Assembly: GCF_029893105.1 (NCBI RefSeq)
Contig: NZ_JARXWG010000014.1
Span: 1 to 64,000 of the forward strand
Direction of reading: 5' to 3'
Source: Parabacteroides sp. PF5-9
Lineage (GTDB): Bacteria > Bacteroidota > Bacteroidia > Bacteroidales > Tannerellaceae
DNA: 64,000 bases
The notes below the pieces were generated by a model, which searched no databases, was not told the DNA's origin, and saw only the letters and a program-made list of their open reading frames with translations. This document shows, piece after piece, positions 53,421 through 63,483 of the stretch. The position numbers and the translations under genes are program-made. The first letter of the stretch is position 1. Each line of letters starts with the position of its first letter.

Positions 53421-54194
53421 ATGAAACCAGCCGTTTTATATCACTATATGGAAACATCAACATTGCTTTCGGAAGAGACTCTTCCGGAATTGGAATTGTT
53501 GGTTTTTCAGTATCCCTATTTTGATATAGCCCGGCTGTTGTATCTTAAAAACCTGGCTGTATTGGATGATCCCCGTTTTAGTCCGGAACTTAAAAAAACA
53601 GCTATTTATATTCCTGACAGAAAACGACTTTTTTTTCTGATAGAAGGAGAGCGTTTCGGGTTGAAACTTCCGTTGTCAGGACAAGAACGGACAACATCAG
53701 ATGGAACATCATTCTCTTTGATTGATAATTTTCTTTCTTCTTATGAAAATAAGAAGAGTAAAGAGGGAGAAGAAGATCTGACCATTCAATCGTCGGCCTC
53801 TTCCGATTATATATACTGGGCTTATTCGTCGGAAGAACCAACAGAAGAACAAGATTCCCATAAACTACAACATCATACACTTATTGACTCATTTATTGAA
53901 AATGAGGAAAATAGGACACCAGGTAGTCGGTTGATCAATCTGGAAGAAGATGAACCGAATGAGGAATCGGAAATACCATTGTCTATTGTTGAATTGGAGG
54001 AGGATGCTTTTTTTGAGTCAATGGAAAATTCTTATCTGACCGAAACTCTGGCACGGATTTATATCAAACAAAAGCGCTATACTAAAGCATTGCAAATAAT
54101 TAAAAACTTAAGTTTGATTTATCCGGAAAAAAATGTTTACTTTGCAGACCAAATCAGATTTTTGGAAATGTTGATTATTAACAATAAAAAATAA
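53421..54194 (+). CDS. Tetratricopeptide-like cytoplasmic protein, Bacteroidota-specific
   Basis: The 257-residue protein has an N-terminal helical part (LPELELLVFQYPYFDIARLLYLKNL) and an acidic, low-complexity middle (about 110-200). A C-terminal TPR-like helix pair follows, ETLARIYIKQKRYTKALQIIKNLSLIYPEKNVYFADQIRFLE. No catalytic motif or signal peptide is visible. It lies between lptE and secG, 1 bp and 7 bp from them. A role with the LPS or Sec machinery is only inferred. Confidence 0.8.
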   Translation: MKPAVLYHYMETSTLLSEETLPELELLVFQYPYFDIARLLYLKNLAVLDDPRFSPELKKTAIYIPDRKRLFFLIEGERFGLKLPLSGQERTTSDGTSFSLIDNFLSSYENKKSKEGEEDLTIQSSASSDYIYWAYSSEEPTEEQDSHKLQHHTLIDSFIENEENRTPGSRLINLEEDEPNEESEIPLSIVELEEDAFFESMENSYLTETLARIYIKQKRYTKALQIIKNLSLIYPEKNVYFADQIRFLEMLIINNKK

Positions 54195-54201
54195 GACTAA
54201 A

Positions 54202-54561
54202 ATGTACGTGTTTATTTCTATTCTGATCCTGATCGCTTCGATCTTATTGATCTTGATCGTAATGATTCAGAACTCAAAAGGGGGAGGTTTGGCATCAGGG
54301 TTCTCTTCTTCTAACCAGATTATGGGTGTACGTAAAACGACAGATTTTCTGGAAAAAACAACATGGGGATTAGCTGGAACAGTAATTGTACTGAGTATAA
54401 TTATTACTGCATTTATTCCTCGTGAACAACAAACGAACCAATCGGAAATCAGACAACAAGTCAATGACGCTGTAGTTATTGATCCGAATATGATTGCACC
54501 TGACTTTGGAACAGCACAACCTGCTCCGGCTGATGCAACTCCCGATGCTCCGACAGAATAA
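54202..54561 (+). CDS. secG: Preprotein translocase subunit SecG
   Basis: SecG is the small accessory subunit of the SecYEG channel. The 119-residue protein has two membrane helices (about 2-22 and 54-74) separated by the family motif QNSKGGGLASGFSSSNQIMGVRKTTDFLEKTTW. The C-terminal tail is Pro/Ala-rich and acidic. A terminator follows at 54587-54619. Confidence 0.95.
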   Translation: MYVFISILILIASILLILIVMIQNSKGGGLASGFSSSNQIMGVRKTTDFLEKTTWGLAGTVIVLSIIITAFIPREQQTNQSEIRQQVNDAVVIDPNMIAPDFGTAQPAPADATPDAPTE

Positions 54562-54586
54562 ATACATTGTATAAGAAATACAGGGG

Positions 54587-54619
54587 AAAGACATTCAATT
54601 GACGAATGTCTTTTTTCTT
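54587..54619 (+). terminator. Intrinsic terminator after secG
   Basis: AAAGACATTC at 54587-54596 pairs with GAATGTCTTT at 54604-54613 around 7 nt, followed by a T-run. Confidence 0.85.
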
Positions 54620-54645
54620 TTGTGATACAAATAGATTGAGTAGTC

Positions 54646-54948
54646 ATGGAAGATATTAATTGGAATGGTTTATTGATAGGTGCTGTGACTTTTGTAATAA
54701 TTGGCTTGTTCCATCCGATTGTCGTCAAAGCCGAATACTATTGGGGTACCAAATGTTGGTGGCTTTTTCTATTATTGGGCATAATAGGTATAGTTGCATC
54801 ACTATTTATCCAAAATGTGTTTCTGTCTGCTATTTGTGGTGTGTTTGCTTTTTCTTCTTTCTGGACAATAAAAGAGTTGTTTGAACAGGTAGAACGCGTT
54901 CGTAAAGGATGGTTTCCTAAAAATCCAAAGCGAAAATATCCATTCTAA
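54646..54948 (+). CDS. DUF4491 family membrane protein
   Basis: The 100-residue protein has three membrane helices (about 8-26, 38-56 and 58-76) and the DUF4491 pattern LIGAVTFVIIGLFHPIVVKAEYYWG, ending KGWFPKNPKRKY. The function is unknown. It lies after the secG terminator and may have its own promoter. Confidence 0.85.
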   Translation: MEDINWNGLLIGAVTFVIIGLFHPIVVKAEYYWGTKCWWLFLLLGIIGIVASLFIQNVFLSAICGVFAFSSFWTIKELFEQVERVRKGWFPKNPKRKYPF

Positions 54949-55002
54949 TTGTAAATCGGCAATACTCTTCTTTTGTTTTCTTGATAATCCGTAACTTCAT
55001 TC

Positions 55003-55010
55003 TATCTTTG
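55003..55010 (+). promoter_or_regulatory. Bacteroidota promoter of the small basic protein gene
   Basis: TATCTTTG lies 22 bp before the ATG at 55033, with TTG at 54981-54983 about 19 bp further upstream as a possible -33 box. Confidence 0.65.
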
Positions 55011-55032
55011 TCGCGATTAATAATAAATAAAG

Positions 55033-55236
55033 ATGAAAACAAAAAAGAAAAATGAGTTGGTTCAATATTTAAAAGCCAACCGTAAGGGAAGCCGTGAGGC
55101 TGAACTGGAACAGCACAGTCGCCCTGTTAGTTATAACCGGGTATATCGTTCTAAAAAAGTGTATGACCGCAAGAAATATAAGGCAGATGATAAGGATCTG
55201 CCTTATTTGTTTTTATTACTGGGTATTCTGAATTAA
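55033..55236 (+). CDS. Small basic protein, conserved in Bacteroidales, unknown function
   Basis: The 67-residue protein is highly basic, with many Lys and Arg (MKTKKKNELVQYLKANRKGSREAE, RVYRSKKVYDRKKYKADDKDL), and ends in a hydrophobic LPYLFLLLGILN. No family function is known to me. Binding to RNA or DNA is plausible by charge alone. Its last 21 bp overlap the end of the convergent thioredoxin-like gene. Confidence 0.72.
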   Translation: MKTKKKNELVQYLKANRKGSREAELEQHSRPVSYNRVYRSKKVYDRKKYKADDKDLPYLFLLLGILN

Positions 55237-55740
55237 TGCGGTTAATTGATCTGCATTGATATGTAACTTTTCGATAGCCATCCAGGTCACAATGCCTTCT
55301 TCATTGATGATATACAATCTGGGAATTGTACTATTTGCAAACAGATTGAAAATGCTTCGATCCGGGTCAATATATTTGGGTATTGTAAATTGTCGTTTTT
55401 CATCATTCCAATAAGTATCTGTAACTTCTTTACTTTGTTGCCGAGCAATGGCAACAACTAAATATTGCGGATCATCCATTAAGTTTTCCCATACTCTTTG
55501 AACGATGGGTAATTCGCGGTCGCAATCTTCACAAGTCGTGGAGAATAATACCAACAACGATTTTTTGCCCAGGAACTCCTCTGAATTGAATAGGCCTTCT
55601 GCCCCATCAGATACGGTAAATGACGGTACTTTATCCCCTGTATGGATATAATTAATCATTTCACCTGAATTCGGATCATCCTCATTAATACAGGAGAAAA
55701 GAGAAAATGTCAGAAGAGTGATAAACCAAGTGTATCGCAT
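55216..55740 (-). CDS. TlpA/thioredoxin-like lipoprotein
   Basis: The 174-residue protein has a lipoprotein signal (MRYTWFITLLTFSLFSC). A redoxin fold follows with CxxC in LVLFSTTCEDCDREL and a cis-Pro loop in STIPRLYIINEEG. It should be a periplasmic thiol reductase or oxidase. Its end overlaps the convergent small basic gene by 21 bp. The next gene upstream on the same strand is the M14 peptidase, 12 bp away. Confidence 0.88.
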   Translation of the reverse strand: MRYTWFITLLTFSLFSCINEDDPNSGEMINYIHTGDKVPSFTVSDGAEGLFNSEEFLGKKSLLVLFSTTCEDCDRELPIVQRVWENLMDDPQYLVVAIARQQSKEVTDTYWNDEKRQFTIPKYIDPDRSIFNLFANSTIPRLYIINEEGIVTWMAIEKLHINADQLTALIQNTQ

Positions 55741-55752
55741 ATTTTTGTTTGA

Positions 55753-57543
55753 TTATGGGGTGTAAACTTTTCCGACCGGATATCGGTTGACTCCGACTTC
55801 AACGCGCGCTCTTACCTTTGTCATAAAGAAATTAAGGATTGCGCGTGGATCATTGGCTAAAGCCGGATCCTCTTTTTTCTTGGTCTCGAACTCAGCTTTC
55901 AGAACCGGATCTTCTTCCAGCATCTCACGTCCTTTTGTTTCCATATAGTTCAGGCTAATCCAGAATTCATTAGGTGCTTTTATGAAATTATTATAAAATC
56001 CCCAGTAAACAAGCGAGGTAGAGGATTTAGGTTCCAGCATATGCGCAATGATCTTCACTTTAGGTTGTGAAGTTGATACCCATATATCCCCGGCATGATA
56101 TCGGATATGTTCTTTGGTTGTTTTATAATCTGTTTTTAATGTTATTCTTCCCTCGTAAGGTGTTTTTGACCATTCGGCATCGGTGAAATGATAGGTCTCT
56201 ACTTCCAGGATGGTATCTCGTTTAAACCGTTCATAATGAATACCATGAATATCTAATAACTCAATCGTCGTCAATTGTTCCTGTGGGATGATATATGCTT
56301 CGGGTAATCTGATTTTATTCTCTCCGGTAAAGGATAAAAAGAGGTGATAATCTAATGTAACCGGAGCATTTCGGTCGTAATAGGTCCAGTTTCCTCCCGA
56401 GAGGTCGCTGATAACGGTCGTATCTTTCCATCCTAGGTAACGAATCGGAACAGACTGTGCCATATTGTGTACATAGTCCAACGCCAGCGAATCTTTTCTG
56501 AATTCACGAGAAGATACATATCGGTCGGCCTTTTCTATTTCGGCCTTTAATATCTTGTTGTGTCGACCTGCAAGCTCAAGAGCATGTTTGAGATAAAGAT
56601 ACGTGGCATCCACCCGTTCTTTATAGGGTTTGTAGATATGGTTTTCGATCAATAATCCAATGCGGTTGTTAGCGGAGGCATATCCATTTGAATATTGTGG
56701 TGCAAATACATCCGGAAAGACACTCATTCCAACATCAGGCACATGGGTGATAGAAAAGAAATAGGGGAAAAGCGGGAATCCATCATCTTCCATTCGCCCT
56801 TTCAACTCTTTTTCAAACGTATTCATACTCCATTCCAACATATTGGGAGTCAGAAATTCACAATGTTCCAGTCCATAGGTGGAGACATACTGGAAATCAG
56901 CACCGTTTGTTACATGGATATCGATAAACAACTCCGGCATCCATTGGGCATATAAACTTAATAAGGATCGCATTTCAGGAGCATCTGCCTTGATGAAATC
57001 CCTGTTCATATTTAGGCGTTGAGCGGTAAATCGGGCACCAACTTCAACCGGTCCGTTTTGATTGATCCGGTAGTGTATACCGAAATCTTCATGTCCGTCC
57101 ACATTGATGATCGGGATAAAAAGGAAAGAGACATTATCCAATAGTCCGGGGTGTTCGTCAAATAAAACAGCATCGCGAATAAACATCAGACCGGCATCTT
57201 TTCCGTCTGGTTCTCCGGCGTGAATATTCGCTTCGGCAAGTACGACTACTCGTCCTTTTGCTCTGATCTGTTCAGGAGAAGTCAGTCCGTCTTTATCGAT
57301 GATAAGAAGAGGAATCTCCCGGCCTTGTGGTGAGACACCGATAGTTGTATATGTTATTTGACGAGAATGCTTGGCCAGTAACCGACAGTAATCAATGGTT
57401 TCCTCATACCGTGGAGTATGCTCGTAGTTATTTTTCTCATAATAAGTTAAGAAATCTTCTTTCTGAAGTGCTTGCTGCGTGCAAGAAAAAAACAGAGAGA
57501 TAAAGACAACAAGTGTAGTGAAGCTTAAATATTTTATGCGCAT
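55753..57543 (-). CDS. M14 family zinc carboxypeptidase, lipoprotein
   Basis: The 596-residue exported peptidase has a lipoprotein signal (lipobox in LFFSCTQQ). The zinc ligands are HxxE in NIHAGEPDGKD and a later His in FIDIHVTNGAD. The catalytic Glu is in LLIENHIYKP. The C-terminal part, about 200 residues, is an accessory domain. It may trim peptidoglycan peptides or dietary peptides; the substrate is not readable. A TACCTTTG promoter lies at 57572-57579. Confidence 0.9.
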   Translation of the reverse strand: MRIKYLSFTTLVVFISLFFSCTQQALQKEDFLTYYEKNNYEHTPRYEETIDYCRLLAKHSRQITYTTIGVSPQGREIPLLIIDKDGLTSPEQIRAKGRVVVLAEANIHAGEPDGKDAGLMFIRDAVLFDEHPGLLDNVSFLFIPIINVDGHEDFGIHYRINQNGPVEVGARFTAQRLNMNRDFIKADAPEMRSLLSLYAQWMPELFIDIHVTNGADFQYVSTYGLEHCEFLTPNMLEWSMNTFEKELKGRMEDDGFPLFPYFFSITHVPDVGMSVFPDVFAPQYSNGYASANNRIGLLIENHIYKPYKERVDATYLYLKHALELAGRHNKILKAEIEKADRYVSSREFRKDSLALDYVHNMAQSVPIRYLGWKDTTVISDLSGGNWTYYDRNAPVTLDYHLFLSFTGENKIRLPEAYIIPQEQLTTIELLDIHGIHYERFKRDTILEVETYHFTDAEWSKTPYEGRITLKTDYKTTKEHIRYHAGDIWVSTSQPKVKIIAHMLEPKSSTSLVYWGFYNNFIKAPNEFWISLNYMETKGREMLEEDPVLKAEFETKKKEDPALANDPRAILNFFMTKVRARVEVGVNRYPVGKVYTP

Positions 57544-57571
57544 AATTTATGACAAATAGATTATATTGTAT

Positions 57572-57579
57572 CAAAGGTA
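57572..57579 (-). promoter_or_regulatory. Bacteroidota -7 promoter element of the M14 peptidase gene
   Basis: TACCTTTG on the minus strand lies 28 bp before the ATG at 57543. Confidence 0.6.
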
Positions 57580-57644
57580 TAAAATAATTAAGAATCTGTA
57601 TAAACAGAGGAATAGAATATTTTAACCAGATTCGTATGGAATAG

Positions 57645-58520
57645 CTAATTTGTTTGTAGAGGTCTCACTACAATGATTCCGGTATTACTTTTCATATTTT
57701 CCGTATAAGTCGAAAGCGGTTCCGAGTTGATAATCACTTTCTTTTCTTTCGATGAGGCGTGTATGAATGTCAGTTTGTCCCCTTCGTGATAGATAAAACC
57801 GATATGTGATATATCGAGTCCTTTGATGGAGGTGACAAAACAGACCATGTCACCGTTTTGCATTTTTGCTTTTTTATATTTGATCAACTCTTTCGGTAGA
57901 TAGTAATACATGCGGGTATTGATATCCCGTTCAATCTTTTCTATTTTAGGTATTAAGTCGGGATGATTTTTTAATTGTATATAGCTATCCGGATGTGTAG
58001 ACATAAAGGATAGGTTTAAAGGCAGAATAACACCACCGATCTGTCGTGTAATATCTTTAACAAACCCTTTTCTTTCGTTGGTATAGATCCAGTCGGAAGT
58101 ATAATGCAAACGGGATGAATAGTCTGTAATTTTCCCGTTCCTATAACGAAGTCGTTGAAGGTTCCGGCAGAAATGCTCAAAGGAGGGTGTAGGGCTTTTT
58201 ATTGTTTGGCTCAGGGCAATCACATTTTCGACGAAAGTAGTACAATCCATTTCCCGTAGATTGATCACCAATGATTCCGGCTCTTTTTCCAGTGTAGAAG
58301 CAACATAAGGAGTGTTGAGAAAGTATTTACCAGTTTCAATCAACAACTGATCCATCGGTAAAGAGCGTTTAGGGAGCATTTGTTTGGCGAAACGTTCAAA
58401 AATCAACCGGTCTTCATAAATATAACAAAAAGGTTCAGCATTTATCGTTTGTGCGTTGATTGTTTGTAATGCGCATAGAAAAGAGTAAAAAGCCAGAAGA
58501 AGATATACCTTTTTTTTCAT
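57645..58520 (-). CDS. DUF1460 protein, amidase-like (NlpC/P60-related)
   Basis: The 291-residue protein has a signal peptide (about 1-23). The DUF1460 fold follows, with the catalytic Cys in REMDCTTFVENVIALSQT, conserved YRNGKITDYSSRLHYTSDWI and His in LDISHIGFIYHEG. Members include N-acetylmuramoyl-L-alanine amidase-like enzymes that act on peptidoglycan fragments. It starts 1 bp after the uvrB stop, so the two are cotranscribed. Confidence 0.88.
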   Translation of the reverse strand: MKKKVYLLLAFYSFLCALQTINAQTINAEPFCYIYEDRLIFERFAKQMLPKRSLPMDQLLIETGKYFLNTPYVASTLEKEPESLVINLREMDCTTFVENVIALSQTIKSPTPSFEHFCRNLQRLRYRNGKITDYSSRLHYTSDWIYTNERKGFVKDITRQIGGVILPLNLSFMSTHPDSYIQLKNHPDLIPKIEKIERDINTRMYYYLPKELIKYKKAKMQNGDMVCFVTSIKGLDISHIGFIYHEGDKLTFIHASSKEKKVIINSEPLSTYTENMKSNTGIIVVRPLQTN

Positions 58521-58521
58521 A

Positions 58522-60540
58522 TCATTCTTTTATTTTCAAAATGTCTTGCAACTTAATCAGTTCATCGCGATACTGTGCCGCTTCAATAAATTCAAGTTTT
58601 TTCGCTGCTTCCGTCATTAATTTTTTCGTTCGTTCGATCGCTTTTTCTAATTGTTCACGGTTCATATATTGGACAATCGGGTCGGCAACAAGGCTGGCCT
58701 CGGATTCAATGTAGGCATTCGGTTCGGCACTACCCGGTTTTCCGCCAAGAAGTGAAACACTTGTTTTTACAATTTGCTTTGGCGTAATACCATGTTTCTC
58801 GTTATATGCCAATTGTTTTTCTCTGCGTCGGGTAGTTTCTTCAATGGTCAGGCGCATACTTTCCGTGATTTTGTCGGCATAAAAAATCACCTTCCCGTTA
58901 ATATTACGGGCAGCACGTCCGGCAGTCTGTGTCAATGAGCGATGGGAGCGAAGAAAACCTTCTTTATCAGCATCCAGAATAGCAACCAAAGAGACTTCCG
59001 GTAGATCCAGCCCTTCACGCAATAGATTCACCCCTATCAATACATCAAACAGACCTGTTCGTAAGTCATCCATAATACGTACCCGTTCAAGTGTATCGAC
59101 ATCACTATGGATATAATTACATTTGATCCCCATCCGACTAAGATAAGCCGTTAACTCTTCGGCCATACGTTTAGTCAAAGTGGTCACTAAAATACGTTCG
59201 TTTATAGCCGCCCGTTGCGTAATCTCTTCCATCAGATCATCGATCTGATTCAATGTCGGACGGACATCTATGATCGGATCCAATAGTCCTGTCGGACGGA
59301 TTAACTGATCGACAACAATACCTTCACTTTTTTCGAGTTCATAGTCCGCCGGAGTTGCACTGACATAGATGGCCAGTGGAGTCAATGATTCGAATTCTTC
59401 GAAGGTTAACGGGCGGTTATCGGTTGCTGCGGGAAGACGAAATCCATATTCCACCAAGTTTTTTTTCCGAGCAGCATCACCTCCGTACATGGCTCGGATT
59501 TGCGGAACGGTTACATGACTTTCGTCAACGACCAGTAAAAAGTCTTTTGGAAAATAATCCAACAGGCAGTAAGGACGCTCACCGGCCGCTCTACCGTCGA
59601 AATAACGGGAATAGTTCTCGATGCCCGAACAATGTCCCAGTTCGCGGATCATTTCCAGGTCGAATGTCACCCGCTCGTAAAGCCGTTTGGCCTCAAAAGG
59701 TTTTCCAATCTGTTTAAAATACTCTACCTGTGTCCCTAAATCGACATCAATCTGACCGATTGCTTGATTAATACGGTCTTGGGTGGTCACAAAAAGATTG
59801 GTCGGATAAATATTTAACTCATCCTGTTCATCAATTTCAATACCTGTTTGCGGATTAAAAGAAGAGAGACGTTCTATCTCGTCTCCCCAGAATTCGATCC
59901 GATAGGCTAAACCATCATATGCTTCAATTGCCGGAAAGATATCAACAGTATCTCCATTGACACGGAAACAACCGCTATTGAAGTCTACTTTGTTATTGAT
60001 ATATAAAGCATCTACAAAACGCCGCAACAACTTATCACGGCTTATTTGCATACCTCGTTTCAGGTAGGTTACCTTTTCTGCGAATGCTGTAGGGTCAGCC
60101 ATACCGTAGAGGCAGGATACCGATGAAACGACGATCACATCTTTTCGGCCGGATAGGAGAGAGGCTGTTGCACGCAATCGTAATTTATCAATTTCCTGAT
60201 TAATCTCCAGATCTTTCTCTATATAAGTATCCGAAGAAGGCAGGTATGCTTCAGGTTGATAATAATCATAATAAGAGACAAAGTATTCAACGGCGTTGTT
60301 TGGAAAAAAAGATTTGAACTCACTATATAACTGAGCCGCTAATGTTTTATTATGACTCAATATTAAGGTAGGCCGTTGTACTTCTTTAATGACGTTTGCA
60401 ATGGTAAATGTTTTACCAGAACCAGTTACGCCCAGTAAGGTTTGGAAAGGCACACCGCCTCTTATCCCATCAGACAGAGCGGCAATAGCTTCGGGTTGAT
60501 CCCCTGTGGGACTGAACGAAGACGATATTTCAAAACTCAT
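58522..60540 (-). CDS. uvrB: Excinuclease ABC subunit B
   Basis: UvrB is the damage-verifying helicase of nucleotide excision repair. The 672-residue protein has Walker A GVTGSGKTFT, the beta-hairpin EYFVSYYDYYQPEAYLP and helicase motifs VVDESHVTVPQ and QTAGRAARN. The C-terminal UVR motif (LEKAIERTKKLMTEAAKKLEFIEAAQYRDE) that contacts UvrC is also present. It follows the PspC gene by 3 bp. Confidence 0.98.
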   Translation of the reverse strand: MSFEISSSFSPTGDQPEAIAALSDGIRGGVPFQTLLGVTGSGKTFTIANVIKEVQRPTLILSHNKTLAAQLYSEFKSFFPNNAVEYFVSYYDYYQPEAYLPSSDTYIEKDLEINQEIDKLRLRATASLLSGRKDVIVVSSVSCLYGMADPTAFAEKVTYLKRGMQISRDKLLRRFVDALYINNKVDFNSGCFRVNGDTVDIFPAIEAYDGLAYRIEFWGDEIERLSSFNPQTGIEIDEQDELNIYPTNLFVTTQDRINQAIGQIDVDLGTQVEYFKQIGKPFEAKRLYERVTFDLEMIRELGHCSGIENYSRYFDGRAAGERPYCLLDYFPKDFLLVVDESHVTVPQIRAMYGGDAARKKNLVEYGFRLPAATDNRPLTFEEFESLTPLAIYVSATPADYELEKSEGIVVDQLIRPTGLLDPIIDVRPTLNQIDDLMEEITQRAAINERILVTTLTKRMAEELTAYLSRMGIKCNYIHSDVDTLERVRIMDDLRTGLFDVLIGVNLLREGLDLPEVSLVAILDADKEGFLRSHRSLTQTAGRAARNINGKVIFYADKITESMRLTIEETTRRREKQLAYNEKHGITPKQIVKTSVSLLGGKPGSAEPNAYIESEASLVADPIVQYMNREQLEKAIERTKKLMTEAAKKLEFIEAAQYRDELIKLQDILKIKE

Positions 60541-60543
60541 TCT

Positions 60544-60744
60544 TTAAAATTGCTCTCCTTGTTGAGGCATTACGATCCAGAGTATGAGATAGGCTAATGC
60601 TCCGGCAAATGCGGTAAATATGCTTAACAAAATATAACCAACCCGTACCAATGTCGGATCGAGATCAAAATACTCCGCAAATCCGGCACACACGCCTGCT
60701 ATCATTTTATTCCTTGAACGATACAATCTTTTCTTTTCTTCCAT
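60544..60744 (-). CDS. PspC-domain small membrane protein
   Basis: The 66-residue protein has the PspC fold: MEEKKRLYRSRNKMIAGVCAGFAEYF followed by a membrane helix (GYILLSIFTAFAGALAYLILWIVMP). PspC proteins sense membrane stress. I use ATG 60744 rather than the frame beginning at 60768. It lies 3 bp before uvrB, so the two may be cotranscribed. Confidence 0.9.
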   Translation of the reverse strand: MEEKKRLYRSRNKMIAGVCAGFAEYFDLDPTLVRVGYILLSIFTAFAGALAYLILWIVMPQQGEQF

Positions 60745-60790
60745 AATACTTGTGTTATATATATACAAAAATAATCAATACTTTTCAGTT

Positions 60791-63442
60791 CTACAAGTTA
60801 AACCAGTAATTCAGTTTAACCATGAAGACATTGGAAGCCGGCAAGCCGAACATGCGATCTAAATTATCTCCCCACCCGGAGATCACCCGGCTGTCGCGGT
60901 TTGACATAGAATGTTCCCAGACCAGGTAAAGGGTGGAGCCGGGCAGGTATTCCCAACGAGCCACCAGGTTAGAGCGGAATTCATTAAAACTAAAATTAGG
61001 ATTCTTGAAACTATATTGTTCGCCGTTTCTGTCTACGTGATAAGATCCGTCGGCATAACTGATTTCATCCGCTCCGTAGACGTGAAAGCGGTCATTATAT
61101 GACCGGGCTAACGTATTTGTTGCCTGTTTGAAATCGGTATATTTCCCGGTAGAGGTATAGGGTGCTCCGTAGAACTGAATGGATATATCCGGGGTTACAT
61201 TCATCTGTACTTTTAATGTCAGCCCGTAGGTGTTTTGTCTGAGATGCCCCATGACATATGTATCTTGGGCAAAAGGAATGTTTGAGCCACCGTTGGATAT
61301 GGTTGCGACATATTGTAGGTTCTCTCCTTTTGTTTCATAGGTGAAATCTCCGGAAACAAGAAACTGATTACCTAAGCGTAAGGTGATTCCCGGGATAATG
61401 GTATGATACTGATTACCAGCTACATTATAGTCCCATATATATTTGGCATTTACAGCAATGCGTTTAGTTTTATCGGTGTTTAAACTAAGTGTACTAACTA
61501 GAAAAGGGCTAATGCGTAAACCGGGTCCTCCGTATAGTTTCCGAGGATTGATAAAATTCCAACCATAGTTTTCCGTAAAATCAATCTCAAAACTATTTAG
61601 CAACATACTTTTCCATTGTAATGTGGCGCTGTTTTGGAGGCTTCTACCTCCGTAGTCCCATTTGTTTATTTGCTTCAATGTAATAGTGTTGCTTCTGAAA
61701 ATTTTCCATGGATTGGTTTGACGAAAAGCAATTTCTGTTTCATTCATTAAGTAATCCGCCTCTTTCATATATCCGATTGTATTCAAATCGAAACCGGGAG
61801 AAGACCAGCCGAATGTTTCGGCAAATGTCCATTTGGCATTTCCTTTTCTTCCGACTGTCAGATACCCTCCGGTTCCGGACAACGAGGTTCGGTTAGGGTC
61901 AACCCCTAAATAACGATTAGAAGTAATACGTTGATATAAATGCGTCGTATTCTGTTGCAAACGGGTGATCGCTTCTTTTGTACCGTCAAGATAACTGAAC
62001 ATACCTTTGGATTCAATATAATACAACCTGTTTGCAAAATACTGTGTAAAATCGATTCCTGCCGTATACGCGTTTCGTACCAATCTGTTTTCTAAATGAG
62101 GTTCATCATTGAAGGCGCGATTGACAGAAGTGATCATTCCTCCCAACAAACTATTTCCTTTCCAGTTTTTTTGAACGCGTGCGACGGTATAATTTGTTAA
62201 TGGTTCTACGACCTCTTTATCTTCGACTCCATCACGTGTGACTTTTAAAGAAGAGCGGGCGGTAATACTTTGGACTACACCGATCGTTAAGCCGTTTTTA
62301 TTTGTTCCCGTCAGCTTTAAAGCGCCGATAATCGGAACATTATCCGCTGTACTGGTAAAACTGTTTACCTGATCGATATCCGCCGGACTATAGGAAGGCA
62401 TAGCGCCAATCCGCCGGGTATAAAACATCATATCACTGCCGTTGTTGAAATCGAGAATATGTTTGCCTTCCAGAAAGAACGTTCTTTTTTCGTCGTAGAA
62501 TGTTTCATAAACTGTCAGGTTCATAACCGATGGATCGAGTTCAACCTGCCCGAAGTCGGGGTTTATTGTCAGATCCAAGGTATAATCGGATAACGCCAGT
62601 TTAGCATCCAATCCGGCATTGCCTTTCCAGGAAGATCCTTTTTGATAGGGACTTCCTTCTATTTTTGGTTCGCTGCTATATTTGCCCATCACGTAAGGCA
62701 GAATTTCAATAGCCCGTGGTTTGGGTAGATCATTCATCCCGTGCATCTCTCCAAAAGAGAATACATGTCCGTTATTTTTTACAGGGATCAGGCTCCAGTT
62801 TTGTGTTTCATTCTTATGTCGAATGATTCTTCGGATATGTAACCCCCAGATACCCTCTTCTGAAAATTGGTTATAGCGTAATTGACTGAAAGGAATCTGC
62901 ATTTCGGCCGTCCAACTCGAATCCGCCATATTCACCTGTGTACGTGCTTCCCAAACAGCATTCCAACTGCGAATACCTTCCAGTTTATCGGTAACGATCA
63001 GATCGGTTTTATTTCCCCCCAGATTGATATTAAACTCGGGAGAAGCACGATAATCATGATAGGTATCGAATGCGACACTGACCAGATCACCCGTATTGTT
63101 CTCATCCCGGTTTCCTATAAAGCGGTTCATTTTTTCCGGTTCAGATTCTTTACAGTAGATACCCACATAAATGTATTTATCGTCATAAAATATTTTTGCT
63201 CTGGTTGGTGATGAGGTTTCTGCCCGTTCATTGGGAGATACTTGTACAAATGTGTCTGTCCATACTCCTTGCTGTTGCCACAAATCTTCATTCAAGCGAC
63301 CGTCTATATCCGGTTTCTCACTACTGATTCTTGTTACGGTATATTTTCGTTTATAAGCGTCGTCAAAAGGAATAACAGCTTCTTGCTGCGCACGACAAAA
63401 CATACTGATGGTTAATGAAATAAGGATAAACAGGTACTTCAT
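60791..63442 (-). CDS. CBM9/DUF5916 outer-membrane protein
   Basis: The 883-residue protein has a signal peptide (about 1-18). A CBM9-like domain follows at about 35-230 (KPDIDGRLNEDLWQQQGVWTDTF, ARTQVNMADSSWTAEMQIPFSQLRY). A large beta-barrel (DUF5916) from about 240 ends in a Phe-rich terminus (NVFMVKLNYWFNL). The family is widespread in Bacteroidota with unknown cargo. A TATTTTTG promoter box lies at 63484-63491. It ends 47 bp before the PspC gene. Confidence 0.88.
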   Translation of the reverse strand: MKYLFILISLTISMFCRAQQEAVIPFDDAYKRKYTVTRISSEKPDIDGRLNEDLWQQQGVWTDTFVQVSPNERAETSSPTRAKIFYDDKYIYVGIYCKESEPEKMNRFIGNRDENNTGDLVSVAFDTYHDYRASPEFNINLGGNKTDLIVTDKLEGIRSWNAVWEARTQVNMADSSWTAEMQIPFSQLRYNQFSEEGIWGLHIRRIIRHKNETQNWSLIPVKNNGHVFSFGEMHGMNDLPKPRAIEILPYVMGKYSSEPKIEGSPYQKGSSWKGNAGLDAKLALSDYTLDLTINPDFGQVELDPSVMNLTVYETFYDEKRTFFLEGKHILDFNNGSDMMFYTRRIGAMPSYSPADIDQVNSFTSTADNVPIIGALKLTGTNKNGLTIGVVQSITARSSLKVTRDGVEDKEVVEPLTNYTVARVQKNWKGNSLLGGMITSVNRAFNDEPHLENRLVRNAYTAGIDFTQYFANRLYYIESKGMFSYLDGTKEAITRLQQNTTHLYQRITSNRYLGVDPNRTSLSGTGGYLTVGRKGNAKWTFAETFGWSSPGFDLNTIGYMKEADYLMNETEIAFRQTNPWKIFRSNTITLKQINKWDYGGRSLQNSATLQWKSMLLNSFEIDFTENYGWNFINPRKLYGGPGLRISPFLVSTLSLNTDKTKRIAVNAKYIWDYNVAGNQYHTIIPGITLRLGNQFLVSGDFTYETKGENLQYVATISNGGSNIPFAQDTYVMGHLRQNTYGLTLKVQMNVTPDISIQFYGAPYTSTGKYTDFKQATNTLARSYNDRFHVYGADEISYADGSYHVDRNGEQYSFKNPNFSFNEFRSNLVARWEYLPGSTLYLVWEHSMSNRDSRVISGWGDNLDRMFGLPASNVFMVKLNYWFNL

Positions 63443-63483
63443 GGTCTATTAGATTTAAGGCAACGTCAATAATAGTATTCAGA